64,000 bases of DNA. Origin: Bacteroidota bacterium (GTDB taxonomy: Bacteria; Bacteroidota; Bacteroidia; NS11-12g; UBA955). The stretch is taken from assembly GCA_024103355.1 (NCBI GenBank), contig JAGFIU010000048.1:26243-90242 (forward strand), in the 5' to 3' direction. The notes below the pieces were generated by a model, which did no database searches, was not told where the DNA came from, and was given only the letters and a program-made list of their open reading frames with translations. This document shows, in pieces, positions 24,917 to 34,092 of the stretch; position 1 is the first letter of the stretch; the number at the start of each line of letters is the position of its first letter. A program made the translations under genes and the position numbers.

Positions 24917-26443
24917 TTAATATTTAATCCTTTTCTTGATTCGCTTGAAAGGAGGAATTCTATGAGTATCCCAATTTTTAATTACAATTGGACCTTTTAA
25001 TAAAATTACTCCGGGATTTGAACGTATTATTGATTTCACAAACTTATTATCTGCTGAGCAGAATTTGAAATCAAGGTGATGTGTTGCAGCAAAAGAATCA
25101 AGAATGTCTTGAGAATTACTGGTAATAAACCAAACTGCAAGCCCAGTTTCTTTACTCCAATTATTTGCAAGTTCAACTGCTTTATTTATTCCTTTTTTAT
25201 TTGCTAATGTAATATCGTAGGAGGCAATTATGAGCTGATAATCTTTGCTATTAAGAATGGAATCGGAAACATCACCAAGCATAGGGTGAATGATATCATG
25301 GAAGTTATCTAGCTTTGGTTTGTATGCTTTTTGTATTATTTTTTCTTTTCTGTCAACGTACTCCCAATTTTCATCATCTATTGGTGCATTATTGATATCA
25401 AATTCTTTTGTCTGTCCATCATTTTTGTTTTTGTAATAATATTGAATCTGCATTATATCATCCTTGGGTTGACCTTCTGGAACCAATGTTCTTTCTAATA
25501 AATTATTGCCATTGGCAAAATTTAAAAAGTTAATAGGGGGAAGGAAATAGAGTGCATATAAACTATATGAGAAAGATAAAATGGTTAGGAAGATAGCCGA
25601 TTTATATGAAAAACCACTTGAGAAAATTGGTTTAATTATTTTTTGTTTTGAGAGTAATATTAAAATAAGGAGCAGCAGAATGATATCCTTATAGAAAGAT
25701 TGCCAAGGGGTTAATTTGATTGCATCACCAAAACATCCGCAATCAGTAACTTTATTAAACACTGCGGAATAACCTGTTAAGAAGGTGAAGAAAATAATCA
25801 TTAATAATGTTACAAGAAGTGAGGGAAGAGGCTTCCATCCAATTAAGATGATGAAGCCTAATACAAGTTCAAAAACACATATACTCATACCGATCCAAAG
25901 TGAGTATGGCACAAGAGAGTCAAAGAATTTAGATACCAGTGGTTGTGGTTTAAGATTCTCGGAATAATCAAGTGTAATCTTGTTTTCTATATCGTTATAA
26001 GGAGAAATAAGCTCAGTAAAATTATTTTTGGGATTTTCTAGCAAAGCCCATTCAATATAGATAGAATCAGTTTCATTGTTATGAGGTTTGTAGAGATAAT
26101 TTTCATCCATAACTACCTCATTGTCAATGCTAATTATAATATTAGTGGAAATAAAGGTGTCATTGCCTACCTCCATTAAATCTTTGTCGGTCTTGCTCGT
26201 TAACCAAAGTGTACTTTGTGTTTTATTTTTATAAACGGCAAAATTCTGAATAACTTCATTGCCGCGTTGGTCTGTAATATGAATATGCAAACTATCTTGT
26301 TGAACATCCAAATCTTCTGAAAAGACATCAAAGTATTCTTCCATTTTATAGGAAAAACCAATAGGGTCATTAAACTTAACAAATCCGGAAAACATAAAAA
26401 GCAATCCTACGAGAACTCTGATTGTGTTTATAATTAACTTCAT
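24917..26443 (-). CDS. DoxX/MauE-type membrane protein with thioredoxin-like C-terminus
   Basis: This 508-residue protein is of a type common in Bacteroidota. It has a DoxX-like first membrane segment ('VLVGLLFMFSGFVKFNDP'), an inserted extracytoplasmic domain (about 40-170), then further helices carrying 'DCGCFGDAIKLTPWQSFYKD' (shortened), the MauE/DoxX cysteine signature. The last 130 residues look like a thioredoxin fold, but the CxxC redox pair is missing. A role in quinone- or thiol-linked redox chemistry at the membrane is plausible but unproven. It is first in an operon with the permease and aroK. Confidence 0.75.
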   Translation of the reverse strand: MKLIINTIRVLVGLLFMFSGFVKFNDPIGFSYKMEEYFDVFSEDLDVQQDSLHIHITDQRGNEVIQNFAVYKNKTQSTLWLTSKTDKDLMEVGNDTFISTNIIISIDNEVVMDENYLYKPHNNETDSIYIEWALLENPKNNFTELISPYNDIENKITLDYSENLKPQPLVSKFFDSLVPYSLWIGMSICVFELVLGFIILIGWKPLPSLLVTLLMIIFFTFLTGYSAVFNKVTDCGCFGDAIKLTPWQSFYKDIILLLLILILLSKQKIIKPIFSSGFSYKSAIFLTILSFSYSLYALYFLPPINFLNFANGNNLLERTLVPEGQPKDDIMQIQYYYKNKNDGQTKEFDINNAPIDDENWEYVDRKEKIIQKAYKPKLDNFHDIIHPMLGDVSDSILNSKDYQLIIASYDITLANKKGINKAVELANNWSKETGLAVWFITSNSQDILDSFAATHHLDFKFCSADNKFVKSIIRSNPGVILLKGPIVIKNWDTHRIPPFKRIKKRIKY

Positions 26444-26529
26444 CTCTTATAATGTATTTCTAAAGTAGGCAAATATAATATTAGGAGATGATTAACTTCG
26501 CAAAATTCTTTATTGCTTTGCAGCCGAAA

Positions 26530-27405
26530 ATGGATATCCCAAATAAATATTACTTACAACTAAATCTTAGAGGCAAGCTACATACTTGGTCAAACCCTTT
26601 GATAATGGGGATTTTAAATATTACTGATGATTCGTTCTACAAAGAAAGTTGCGTTTTATCTACTGAGCAAATTATAGAGAAAGCAGGAACGATGTTGGAT
26701 GAAGGTGCAGATATTTTAGATTTGGGTGCTCAGAGTACACGTTTCGGGGCATCTGTTATATCATCCAATGTTGAAATAGAGAGATTAATTCCAGCTATAC
26801 AAGGAATTTTGAAAAATTATCCTCAAGCAATATTAAGTATTGACACATACTATTCCGAGGTTGCAAGATATTGTATTTTATCCGGAGCACATATTATTAA
26901 TGATATCAGTGCAGGTGATATGGATACAAATATGCTGAAGACGGTCTCTGAAAATAATATCCCATTTATTGCGATGCACATGCAAGGGACACCTCAGAGT
27001 ATGCAGATTCAGCCATACTATGAAGATGTTTGCTGTGAAGTTAGTAATTATCTTCAAGCAAAACTCAAACAGGCTAGTGAACTTGGTATCAAAGATGTTA
27101 TTGTTGATTGTGGATTTGGTTTTGGGAAGACTATTGAACATAATTATAGTTTGTTGCGAAATTTAAAGGCAATTAAAAATGTTATACAAGCACCAATATT
27201 AGTCGGAATCTCTCGGAAATCTATGTTATGGAAGTTGTTTAATTCATCACCTCAAGAGATGTTGCCAGCCACAAGTGCATTGAATCTGTTTGCATTGCAA
27301 CAAGGGGCAGATATTTTGAGAGTTCATGATATCAAAGAGGCAGTACAAATTAGATTTTTGCATGCTGAATATCTTAATCCGCTAACTTTGCCGAAAAAAT
27401 TTTAA
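26530..27405 (+). CDS. folP: Dihydropteroate synthase
   Basis: FolP joins 6-hydroxymethyl-dihydropterin pyrophosphate to p-aminobenzoate in folate synthesis and is the sulfonamide target. Both family signatures are present: 'IMGILNITDDSFYKES' near the N-terminus and 'EGADILDLGAQSTRFGA' after it, with 'DVIVDCGFGFGKTIEHN' further on. I prefer the ATG at 26530 (291 residues); one at 26488 adds 14 residues and lies close to the divergent gene. FolC, a later folate enzyme, is at 55.3 kb. The SCO gene follows after 11 bases. Confidence 0.92.
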   Translation: MDIPNKYYLQLNLRGKLHTWSNPLIMGILNITDDSFYKESCVLSTEQIIEKAGTMLDEGADILDLGAQSTRFGASVISSNVEIERLIPAIQGILKNYPQAILSIDTYYSEVARYCILSGAHIINDISAGDMDTNMLKTVSENNIPFIAMHMQGTPQSMQIQPYYEDVCCEVSNYLQAKLKQASELGIKDVIVDCGFGFGKTIEHNYSLLRNLKAIKNVIQAPILVGISRKSMLWKLFNSSPQEMLPATSALNLFALQQGADILRVHDIKEAVQIRFLHAEYLNPLTLPKKF

Positions 27406-27416
27406 TGTAAATCAAA

Positions 27417-28100
27417 ATGAGTGATACACCCAAAAAAAATACCTCCTCCTTGGTTACGATACTCTTGATTACTTTGCTAATTGTTGCACCCATAGTGTGG
27501 ATAGTAATTTTTAAGACAGGGAGGCACCTTACCGAAAAATTGCCAATCTTGTTTGAAAGAACCGTAGATGCTAATGGTGATACTATATATCATACTATTG
27601 ATGACTTTGAATTTACAAATCAATTAGGTGAAAAAATTACCAAGCAGAGTATTAAAGGTAAAATAGCCCTAGTCAATTTCTTTTTTGCAAGTTGTCATGA
27701 TGTTTGTCCTGAGATGAATCGAAATCTTCAAGAGGTGTATAAAGAATTTCTTAAAGATGACAACGTAATATTTTTGTCACATTCTGTTGACCCTGAACAT
27801 GACTCAGTTCCCGTCTTGTTTGAATACAGCAAAAGATTTGGTGCGGAAGCGCCTAAATGGAACTTTTTGACCGGTTCAAAGGAAAAAATTTATGATATAG
27901 CTGAAGTATCATATAAGTTATTAGCGAATGAAGATAGAGAAAACAATAGTTTCTTTCATAGTGAAAATATTGTTTTAGTTGATAAAGAAGGTAGAATTAG
28001 GGGAATTTTTCCGGGAAGACGAGGAATGGCTAAAGATGGAATACCTGCAATTATTGATGCTGTGAGAGCATTAGAATATGAATACAAACAACAACAATAA
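27417..28100 (+). CDS. SCO1/SenC family copper chaperone
   Basis: SCO proteins deliver copper to the CuA centre of cytochrome c oxidase or act as thiol reductants. This 227-residue protein has one N-terminal membrane anchor (13-32) and a periplasmic thioredoxin-like fold. The copper ligands are all present: Cys93 and Cys97 in 'FFASCHDVCPEM' and the distal His181 in 'FFHSENIVLVD'. Its stop codon overlaps the ATG of the DUF420 gene by 1 base, tying the two together. Confidence 0.92.
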   Translation: MSDTPKKNTSSLVTILLITLLIVAPIVWIVIFKTGRHLTEKLPILFERTVDANGDTIYHTIDDFEFTNQLGEKITKQSIKGKIALVNFFFASCHDVCPEMNRNLQEVYKEFLKDDNVIFLSHSVDPEHDSVPVLFEYSKRFGAEAPKWNFLTGSKEKIYDIAEVSYKLLANEDRENNSFFHSENIVLVDKEGRIRGIFPGRRGMAKDGIPAIIDAVRALEYEYKQQQ

Positions 28101-28654
28101 TGAAAGAGATAACATTCAAAAGAATCATTATCGTATTGTCAGTTGTTCTTCCTCTTATGGTATTTATGCTATTTAGAATAAAAATTGATGGCTATAATAC
28201 TAACTTCCTTCCTCCAATCTATGCCACAACCAATGCAATTACAGCGATCCTGCTTGTTGCAGCACTTTTTGCAGTCAAAAGACGTAAAATTGAATTACAC
28301 GAAAGACTTATAAAGATTTGCCTTGGGTTATCTGTCCTTTTCATTGTGCTATATGCAATTCGTCACATGACTGCAACTGAAGTACGTTATGGTGATACAA
28401 ATGGAGATGGATTTTTGTCTGAAACTGAATTATTTAATGTGAGAGTTACACGATATATCTACTACTTTATTCTGATTTCCCATATAATGCTTTCTGTGAT
28501 AGTAATTCCTTTCGTTTTATTTGCATTTATGAGAGGAATGCTCAATCAAATTGAAAAGCATAAAAAAATTGTCCGATTTGCATTCCCAATTTGGTTATAT
28601 GTTGCTGTTTCGGGAGCATTGGTTTATTTAATGATTTCACCTTATTATATCTAA
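28100..28654 (+). CDS. DUF420 membrane protein
   Basis: This 184-residue protein has five hydrophobic segments (about 7-23, 35-55, 67-85, 115-135 and 150-175), the DUF420 layout. Conserved histidines occur in 'IELHERLIKICLG' and 'IRHMTATEVRYG'. DUF420 proteins, including the CtaM-like members, occur with terminal oxidase assembly genes and are thought to help cofactor insertion. The SCO neighbour fits that. The small CxxC membrane protein gene begins 4 bases after the stop. Confidence 0.85.
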   Translation: MKEITFKRIIIVLSVVLPLMVFMLFRIKIDGYNTNFLPPIYATTNAITAILLVAALFAVKRRKIELHERLIKICLGLSVLFIVLYAIRHMTATEVRYGDTNGDGFLSETELFNVRVTRYIYYFILISHIMLSVIVIPFVLFAFMRGMLNQIEKHKKIVRFAFPIWLYVAVSGALVYLMISPYYI

Positions 28655-28658
28655 GAAA

Positions 28659-28892
28659 ATGAAAAAATATATTAGTCTAATGATGATTGCACTTATGAGT
28701 TCATTAGAAGGATTAGCACAATGTCCAATGTGTAGAAGTGCAGTGGTTTCTTCATTGGATGCACACGATTCGAAAGTTGTAGGCCTTGGATTAAATCCGG
28801 GGATTTTGATGATGTTGGCTACCGTTTATGCAATAATCTTTATTAGTGTTGGTATGTGGTATTACAAGCACAAAAAAACACATAGGGGCTGA
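28659..28892 (+). CDS. Small membrane protein with CPMC motif
   Basis: These 77 residues form a signal peptide (1-20, 'LMMIALMSSLEGLAQ'), then 'CPMCRSAV' (Cys22 and Cys25), a short polar stretch, one membrane helix (about 48-66) and a basic tail ('YYKHKKTHRG'). The topology puts the CxxC just outside the membrane. It is third in the SCO-DUF420 set with a 4-base gap. A role in copper or thiol handling during oxidase assembly is inference from position and the cysteine pair; I do not know a named family. Confidence 0.75.
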   Translation: MKKYISLMMIALMSSLEGLAQCPMCRSAVVSSLDAHDSKVVGLGLNPGILMMLATVYAIIFISVGMWYYKHKKTHRG

Positions 28893-28995
28893 AGTTGAGT
28901 ATTAAACATCCTCATTACTTTCTTTATTCTTAATAAAGTTGTTTTATTAATTGATATTTTGGCCATATTTGCATATTCAATCAAATATAAAAGTT

Positions 28996-29511
28996 ATGAA
29001 AAGGACTATTACAACAATTTTTTCTGTTTTACTTGTTACCTCTCTTATCCTTGTATCGTGCAAGAAAAGTGAGAGCACAGATGATCAAAAGGAAACAAAT
29101 CCTTGTGGAGATAAAAACGTTTGTTTCAAAGTTGATGATTTGAGTTTTTCATTTAATGCAAAATGGCTTGCTCAAGCACAAGACAAGTATAAAATTTATT
29201 TTAACCAATCCTTAGGTGGAACGAGTAACGAGCGACTTGATATCATTATCAAATGTTTAGGAGGTCTTAAAACTGGTGATTACCAATTTATTGATTTTAA
29301 TACACCGCTAAATGACGACCGTAAAGCAACTTTTGAGTATTACAAAAATGAAGCAGGAGAACTTACTCAATTTAGATGTGAGTCTGGTACATTAAAAATT
29401 ACAAAGTATGAAGACCAAACCATTTCGGGAACTTTTACATGTGCCGCAAAAGATAAAGATGATAATGCTGTGATATTAAAGTCTGGAAACTTATATCAGG
29501 TAAAGAATTAG
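28996..29511 (+). CDS. Lipoprotein of unknown function
   Basis: Read from the ATG at 28996 this is a 171-residue lipoprotein: 'MKRTITTIFSVLLVTSLILVSC' style signal (shown in part) with Cys22 followed by Lys-Lys. The mature part is beta-rich with cysteines near the start of the domain ('NPCGDKNVCFKVDD') and later ('RCESG', 'FTCAAK') that could form two disulfides. It resembles the small 'FxxxG..W' calycin-like lipoproteins common in the phylum, but I cannot name it. It follows the SCO set after about 100 bases and ends at a clear terminator. Confidence 0.75.
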   Translation: MKRTITTIFSVLLVTSLILVSCKKSESTDDQKETNPCGDKNVCFKVDDLSFSFNAKWLAQAQDKYKIYFNQSLGGTSNERLDIIIKCLGGLKTGDYQFIDFNTPLNDDRKATFEYYKNEAGELTQFRCESGTLKITKYEDQTISGTFTCAAKDKDDNAVILKSGNLYQVKN

Positions 29512-29529
29512 TATTTGATAACTATCCTA

Positions 29530-29570
29530 AAAAAAGCTGCTAAAACAATTCGGGTTAGCAGCTTTTTTGT
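29530..29570 (+). terminator. Intrinsic terminator after the lipoprotein gene
   Basis: A 14-bp perfect stem (AAAAAAGCTGCTAA at 29530-29543 with its complement at 29555-29568) has an 11-base loop and ends in a T run. Confidence 0.88.
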
Positions 29571-29581
29571 TTTAATAGAAT

Positions 29582-29589
29582 TAACTTTG
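29582..29589 (+). promoter_or_regulatory. -7 promoter element for the M17 peptidase gene
   Basis: TAACTTTG followed by C matches TAnnTTTG and lies 23 bases before the ATG, directly after the upstream terminator. No TTG is found at the -33 distance. Confidence 0.45.
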
Positions 29590-29612
29590 CACGCCTTAAA
29601 TTATTATAAACC

Positions 29613-31037
29613 ATGATAGAAGTAAAACAAGCTTCGAAAAAAATAATTGCAGAAGCAAATATTATTTTGTTTGACAAAGTAACTTCGATACCCGCTTCAA
29701 TGCTCGGAAGTAATATCAAGAATAAATTGAAAGGAATAGAATTGAAAAAACCATTGAGTTATTTTGATGGAACTACCTTGTTTTTTTATCAACTCTGCAA
29801 TGATTCTAAAGATTGGAAAAACAGAGAACAACTCCGAAAAAATGCAGCATTGGCAGTTTCCACCATGAAATCCCAAAACCTTACTCAAGTTAAAATCTGT
29901 GATTATTGTGGCGTAAGTGCTGCTGTTAAAGCATATTGCGAAGGAATCATTTTAGGTTCATATAGCTTTACAAAGTACAAAACGGACAAAAAGGTAAAAA
30001 ATTCAAATGAGTTTGCAGTCTATCTTTCATCCAAAAAGATAAAAAGTGCCGAGTTGAAAGAGTGGAATATTCTTTGGGAAGCAGTTTATAAATCAAGAGA
30101 TTTGGTCAATGAACCTAATTCTTACTTGACTGCACCAAAACTTTCTGAAGAATTTGTCAAAATGGGAAAAGAGGCCGGTTTTCAAGTTGAAGTATGGAAT
30201 GAAACCAAAATCAAAGCTCAAAAGATGGGAGGTATCTTAGGCGTTAATAGTGGAAGCATGATGCCGCCAACTTTTAATATCATGGAATATAAACCCAAGG
30301 GAGCTAAGAATAAGAAACCTATTGTGTTGGTAGGGAAGGGAGTAGTATATGATACAGGGGGGATGAGCTTAAAACCTACTGCCAATAGTATGGATTATAT
30401 GAAATGCGATATGGCGGGTTCAGCAGTTGTTGCCGGTATCTTATATGCAGCTGCAAAATCTAAACTACCATTACATATCATCGGGTTAGTGCCTGCAACC
30501 GACAACAGACCCGGAGAAGAAGCCATTGTTCCCGGAGATATTATTACCATGTATAGCGGAAATACAGTTGAGGTCAAGAATACAGATGCAGAAGGACGTT
30601 TGATTCTTGCTGATGCATTGCATTATGCGAAGAAACTCAATCCGGAACTTGTTATTGATTTTGCAACACTCACAGGTGCAGCAGTAAGAGCTATTGGAAG
30701 CTATGCATCCGCAATTATGGGGACAGCGTCTGATAAAGTGTTTAATGCTGTGGAAAATAAAGGATATGAAACTTTTGAACGTGTAATTCGTTTCCCGCTA
30801 TGGGATGAATATGGCGATGAATTAAAATCAGATATTGCAGATTTCTCTAACCTCGGGAAAGGTGAAGGCGGGCAAATGTCTGCAGGTAAATTTTTAGAGA
30901 AATTTACGGATTATCCTTGGTTGCATTTGGATATTGCCGGAACAGCATTTATGCACTCAAGTGCTGATTATAGACCCGCAGGTGGTACCGGTGTGGGTGT
31001 CAGATTGATTTTTGAATACTTAAAAACTTTGATATAG
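29613..31037 (+). CDS. Leucyl aminopeptidase, family M17
   Basis: This two-metal aminopeptidase is cytosolic and usually hexameric. The 474 residues hold a divergent N-terminal domain and a complete catalytic domain. Metal ligands and the catalytic lysine sit in 'VGKGVVYDTGGMSLKP' (Lys242, Asp247), and the family signature is 'NTDAEGRLILADAL' starting at Asn323. It releases N-terminal residues from peptides, acting in the same broad pathway as the M3 and M20 peptidases of this window. The pdxA gene begins 2 bases after its stop. Confidence 0.92.
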   Translation: MIEVKQASKKIIAEANIILFDKVTSIPASMLGSNIKNKLKGIELKKPLSYFDGTTLFFYQLCNDSKDWKNREQLRKNAALAVSTMKSQNLTQVKICDYCGVSAAVKAYCEGIILGSYSFTKYKTDKKVKNSNEFAVYLSSKKIKSAELKEWNILWEAVYKSRDLVNEPNSYLTAPKLSEEFVKMGKEAGFQVEVWNETKIKAQKMGGILGVNSGSMMPPTFNIMEYKPKGAKNKKPIVLVGKGVVYDTGGMSLKPTANSMDYMKCDMAGSAVVAGILYAAAKSKLPLHIIGLVPATDNRPGEEAIVPGDIITMYSGNTVEVKNTDAEGRLILADALHYAKKLNPELVIDFATLTGAAVRAIGSYASAIMGTASDKVFNAVENKGYETFERVIRFPLWDEYGDELKSDIADFSNLGKGEGGQMSAGKFLEKFTDYPWLHLDIAGTAFMHSSADYRPAGGTGVGVRLIFEYLKTLI

Positions 31038-31039
31038 TG

Positions 31040-32128
31040 ATGAATAATAAAAAAACTGTGATTGGAATTTCGATGGGTGATCCCAGCGGAATCGGAATGG
31101 AAGTAATATTGAAAACCTTAAACCATGATTTTGTTTATGATTATTGTACTCCTGTTCTATATGGCTCAACAAAAGTTTTCTCAGATGTAAAAAACAAGAT
31201 AGACGGAGAAACTCTATCATACAATTTGATTAAAAAAATTGATGAAGCACAAGATGGTAAACTGAATTTGATATCAACTTCCAACGAACCTTTTGAATAT
31301 ACTTTAGGACAACCTTCAAAATCTTCCGGAAAACAAGCTTTGTTGGCAATTGACAGAATGTTGAAAGATGTTTCTGAAGGCAAACTTCAAGTAATTGTTA
31401 CAGCTCCCGTTGACAAAAATACCATCAATGGTAATATTGCTTTCAACGGCCATACAGGCTATATAGCAAAGCATCTTGGAGTAAAAAATCATTTGATGAT
31501 ACTTTTTAATGATGAATTAAGGGTTGGTTTGGTGACAGAACATATCCCCATTTCTGAAATAACAAAAACAATTACGAAAGAACTCATTGTTGCAAAGGCT
31601 CAAACTTTTATTGATGCATTGAGAAATGATTTTGGAATAATAAAACCTAAGATAGCAGTATTGGGATTGAATCCGCATGCCGGAGATGGCGGAGCAATTG
31701 GAAAGGAAGAAGAGTCTATAATTATGCCTGCGATAGAGTCATTCTCTGCTAATGATAATGCCTTTGTCTTTGGGCCATACTCAGCAGATGGGCTATGGGG
31801 TTCCAAAAACTTGATGAGATTTGACGGAGTTTTGGCAATGTACCACGACCAAGGCTTGGCACCGTTCAAAGCACTTGCTTTTAATGAAGGAGTTAATTTT
31901 ACAGCAGGTCTTCCAATTATTAGAACAAGCCCTGACCATGGAACTGCTTACAATATTGCCGATAGATTTGAGGCTTCTCCAAGTTCATTCAGTGCATCTT
32001 TATTTTCTGCCTTGAAACTTTATGCAACCCGTAAGGAATTAGAGGAACTGAAAGCGAATTTTCTGCCATTTTCTGAATTGAAGCGTGAACGTTTCCGTCT
32101 TGAGACAAGAGACTTGGATAATATGTAA
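31040..32128 (+). CDS. pdxA: 4-hydroxythreonine-4-phosphate dehydrogenase
   Basis: PdxA oxidises 4-phosphohydroxy-L-threonine in the DXP-dependent pathway to pyridoxal phosphate. I use the ATG at 31040; a GTG directly before it overlaps the upstream stop. Metal- and substrate-binding motifs are clear: 'NGHTGYIAKHLG', 'MYHDQGLAPFKAL' and 'RTSPDHGTAYNIAD'. The 362-residue length is slightly above that of E. coli PdxA. Its product feeds PLP enzymes such as the aminotransferase and SPT-like enzyme encoded in this window, though no direct link is implied. Confidence 0.93.
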   Translation: MNNKKTVIGISMGDPSGIGMEVILKTLNHDFVYDYCTPVLYGSTKVFSDVKNKIDGETLSYNLIKKIDEAQDGKLNLISTSNEPFEYTLGQPSKSSGKQALLAIDRMLKDVSEGKLQVIVTAPVDKNTINGNIAFNGHTGYIAKHLGVKNHLMILFNDELRVGLVTEHIPISEITKTITKELIVAKAQTFIDALRNDFGIIKPKIAVLGLNPHAGDGGAIGKEEESIIMPAIESFSANDNAFVFGPYSADGLWGSKNLMRFDGVLAMYHDQGLAPFKALAFNEGVNFTAGLPIIRTSPDHGTAYNIADRFEASPSSFSASLFSALKLYATRKELEELKANFLPFSELKRERFRLETRDLDNM

Positions 32129-32165
32129 CAATTGTATTTTTTATTAATTGTAAAGTTTCGGTTGT

Positions 32166-33956
32166 TTATTTTCTCCCGAATAATTCATTGATTTCTATTG
32201 CAAAATTCTCGCTGATTACTTTACGTTTCATACTTAGTTTTGGGGTGAGTTCGCCCATTTCTAATGAAAATTCTCTTGGTAAAAGCTTGAATTTTACAAT
32301 TTTTTCGTAGTCAGTAAGTTCTTTATTGACTTCTTCGATGAGTCCTTTGTAGAACTTTATTACTGCCTCATTATTCAGCACATTATTTATATCTACAAAA
32401 CTTAGATTGTTTTCATTCATCCAATTTTTGATATTTTCAAAACTTGGAACTATCAATGCGCCCACGTATTTTTCATTAACTCCCACAACCATGGCTTGTT
32501 CTATAAAAAAACTCTCCTTGAGTTTGTTTTCAATGGGTTGTGGTGCTATGTATTTGCCTCCGCTATTTTTAAATAATTCTTTTTTTCGGTCGATAATCTT
32601 ATAAAACTTTCCGTCAACAAGTTCTCCTATATCTCCGGTGTGGAGCCACCCATTGATTATCATATTGTCGGTTTCTTCTTTGTTTTTATAATAACCCACC
32701 ATCACATTATCGCCTTTGCATAAGATTTCTCCGTCATCTGCCAACATTACTTCTGTGTTATTGATTACAGTCCCAATAGTGCCAATCTTTCGATTCTGTT
32801 TTCCAAATCTGTTTACTGTTATAACAGGAGAACTCTCGGTAAGTCCGTATCCTTCCATAATCGTAATCCCTGCCGCGGTGAACAATGTAGCCAGTTTTGG
32901 AGGACATGCGGCACCACCAACAACAATTGCGCGAACTTTTCCTCCGAGTGCTGCCTGCCATTTGCTGAAAATAAGTTTTCTGGCAATAGAAAGTTGAAAA
33001 TTGTAGAATAGGGTATTGCCTTCAATTTTGTATTTGCTGCCCAAACGAACTGCCCAAAAGAATAATGTTTTCTTAATGCCGCTTAGCTCATTACCTTTTT
33101 TAATAATTTTTTCATAAACTTTCTCAAGCAAACGGGGTACTGTAACAAATAATGCAGGTTTTACTTCTTTTAGATTGTCTGCAATGGTTTCCATTCCTTC
33201 TGCGTAATAGATAGAATACCCATTGTATATATAGATATATGTTACGGTTTTCTCAAAAATGTGGTTTAGGGGTAAGAAACTCAAACTCTTTTTATCTTCT
33301 TCTCTAACCCCTATCTCGTCAATTACGTCTTTTACGTTTTTGACATTACTTACAATGTTTTTGTGACTCAACATGACGCCTTTTGGTTTTCCCGTTGTGC
33401 CTGAAGTGTAGATAATAGTAGCAATATCCTCTTCTTTTATTGCTGCTTTTCGCTTTTCAATCTCTGATATTTCACTTTCGTTGGGTGTAGAAAATATTTG
33501 TCTCCATGAGTTAGTGTCTTCACCTTCGTCAAAGGTGAAAATGTCTTTTAAAGAAGGAATCTTCTCTTTTACTTCACTGAGCTTTTTATATAGAGATTTG
33601 TTGTTTACAAAACAGTATTTGACCTCTGCCTCATTAAACACGTAGATGATATCTTCAATATTAGTATTAGGATAGAGCGGCACTAGAACTGCTCCGGATT
33701 GCTGAGTTGCAAAATCAGTAATGAGCCATTCTGTCCTACTATTGCTGATAAGCCCTATCTTATCCTGATTTTCAACTCTGCTTTTTTGTTGGATACCTAA
33801 TTTTATTAAACCATTTGTGAGTGCATTTACATCATCCAAAATCTGTCTGAAACTCTGTTCCTTATAAACTCCGTTAACTTTTGATGCAAGAAGTACCGAT
33901 TTTTTCTTAATTCTCTCAAACGAGAGGCAGTCAAACAGTCGTTGAAATTGTTCCAT
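32166..33956 (-). CDS. Long-chain fatty acid-CoA ligase (AMP-forming)
   Basis: This 596-residue adenylate-forming enzyme activates fatty acids to acyl-CoA via an acyl-adenylate. The AMP-binding P-loop is 'IIYTSGTTGKPKGVMLSH', the adenine-binding motif is 'MEGYGLTESSP' and the hinge region is 'GWLHTGDIGELVDGKFYK'. The C-terminal lysine region 'GELTPKLSMKRKV' is present, typical of long-chain ligases of this phylum. I start at 33956 ('MEQFQRL'), because a promoter element at 33989-33996 falls inside the longer version that starts at 34004. The product may feed lipid synthesis or beta-oxidation. Confidence 0.92.
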   Translation of the reverse strand: MEQFQRLFDCLSFERIKKKSVLLASKVNGVYKEQSFRQILDDVNALTNGLIKLGIQQKSRVENQDKIGLISNSRTEWLITDFATQQSGAVLVPLYPNTNIEDIIYVFNEAEVKYCFVNNKSLYKKLSEVKEKIPSLKDIFTFDEGEDTNSWRQIFSTPNESEISEIEKRKAAIKEEDIATIIYTSGTTGKPKGVMLSHKNIVSNVKNVKDVIDEIGVREEDKKSLSFLPLNHIFEKTVTYIYIYNGYSIYYAEGMETIADNLKEVKPALFVTVPRLLEKVYEKIIKKGNELSGIKKTLFFWAVRLGSKYKIEGNTLFYNFQLSIARKLIFSKWQAALGGKVRAIVVGGAACPPKLATLFTAAGITIMEGYGLTESSPVITVNRFGKQNRKIGTIGTVINNTEVMLADDGEILCKGDNVMVGYYKNKEETDNMIINGWLHTGDIGELVDGKFYKIIDRKKELFKNSGGKYIAPQPIENKLKESFFIEQAMVVGVNEKYVGALIVPSFENIKNWMNENNLSFVDINNVLNNEAVIKFYKGLIEEVNKELTDYEKIVKFKLLPREFSLEMGELTPKLSMKRKVISENFAIEINELFGRK

Positions 33957-33988
33957 AGTTGAGTATGTATTATTGTATATTATGTGGT

Positions 33989-33996
33989 CAAAAGTA
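33989..33996 (-). promoter_or_regulatory. -7 promoter element for the acyl-CoA synthetase gene
   Basis: On the minus strand TACTTTTG matches TAnnTTTG, 32 bases before the chosen ATG. The -33 position reads TTT. It supports the shorter start. Confidence 0.45.
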
Positions 33997-34041
33997 CATA
34001 TCATTTAAATAAATAAAAATACTTAGACTTATTTAAAAATA

Positions 34042-34070
34042 AAAGGCTGTCCTCACGTGGACAGCCCTTT
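34042..34070. terminator. Terminator downstream of the T9SS Asp-box gene
   Basis: GGCTGTCC (34045-34052) pairs with GGACAGCC (34059-34066) around a 6-base loop, flanked by A and T runs. It lies 23 bases after the end of the minus-strand gene at 34093. Confidence 0.75.
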
Positions 34071-34092
34071 ATTTATATTAAGAATTCAGTCA

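Noticed and set aside
32134..32155. ACAATT/AATTGT repeat between pdxA and the acyl-CoA synthetase gene as a terminator.
   Set aside because: The stem is 6 bp of weak A-T pairs; read-through cannot be excluded, but the evidence is too thin.
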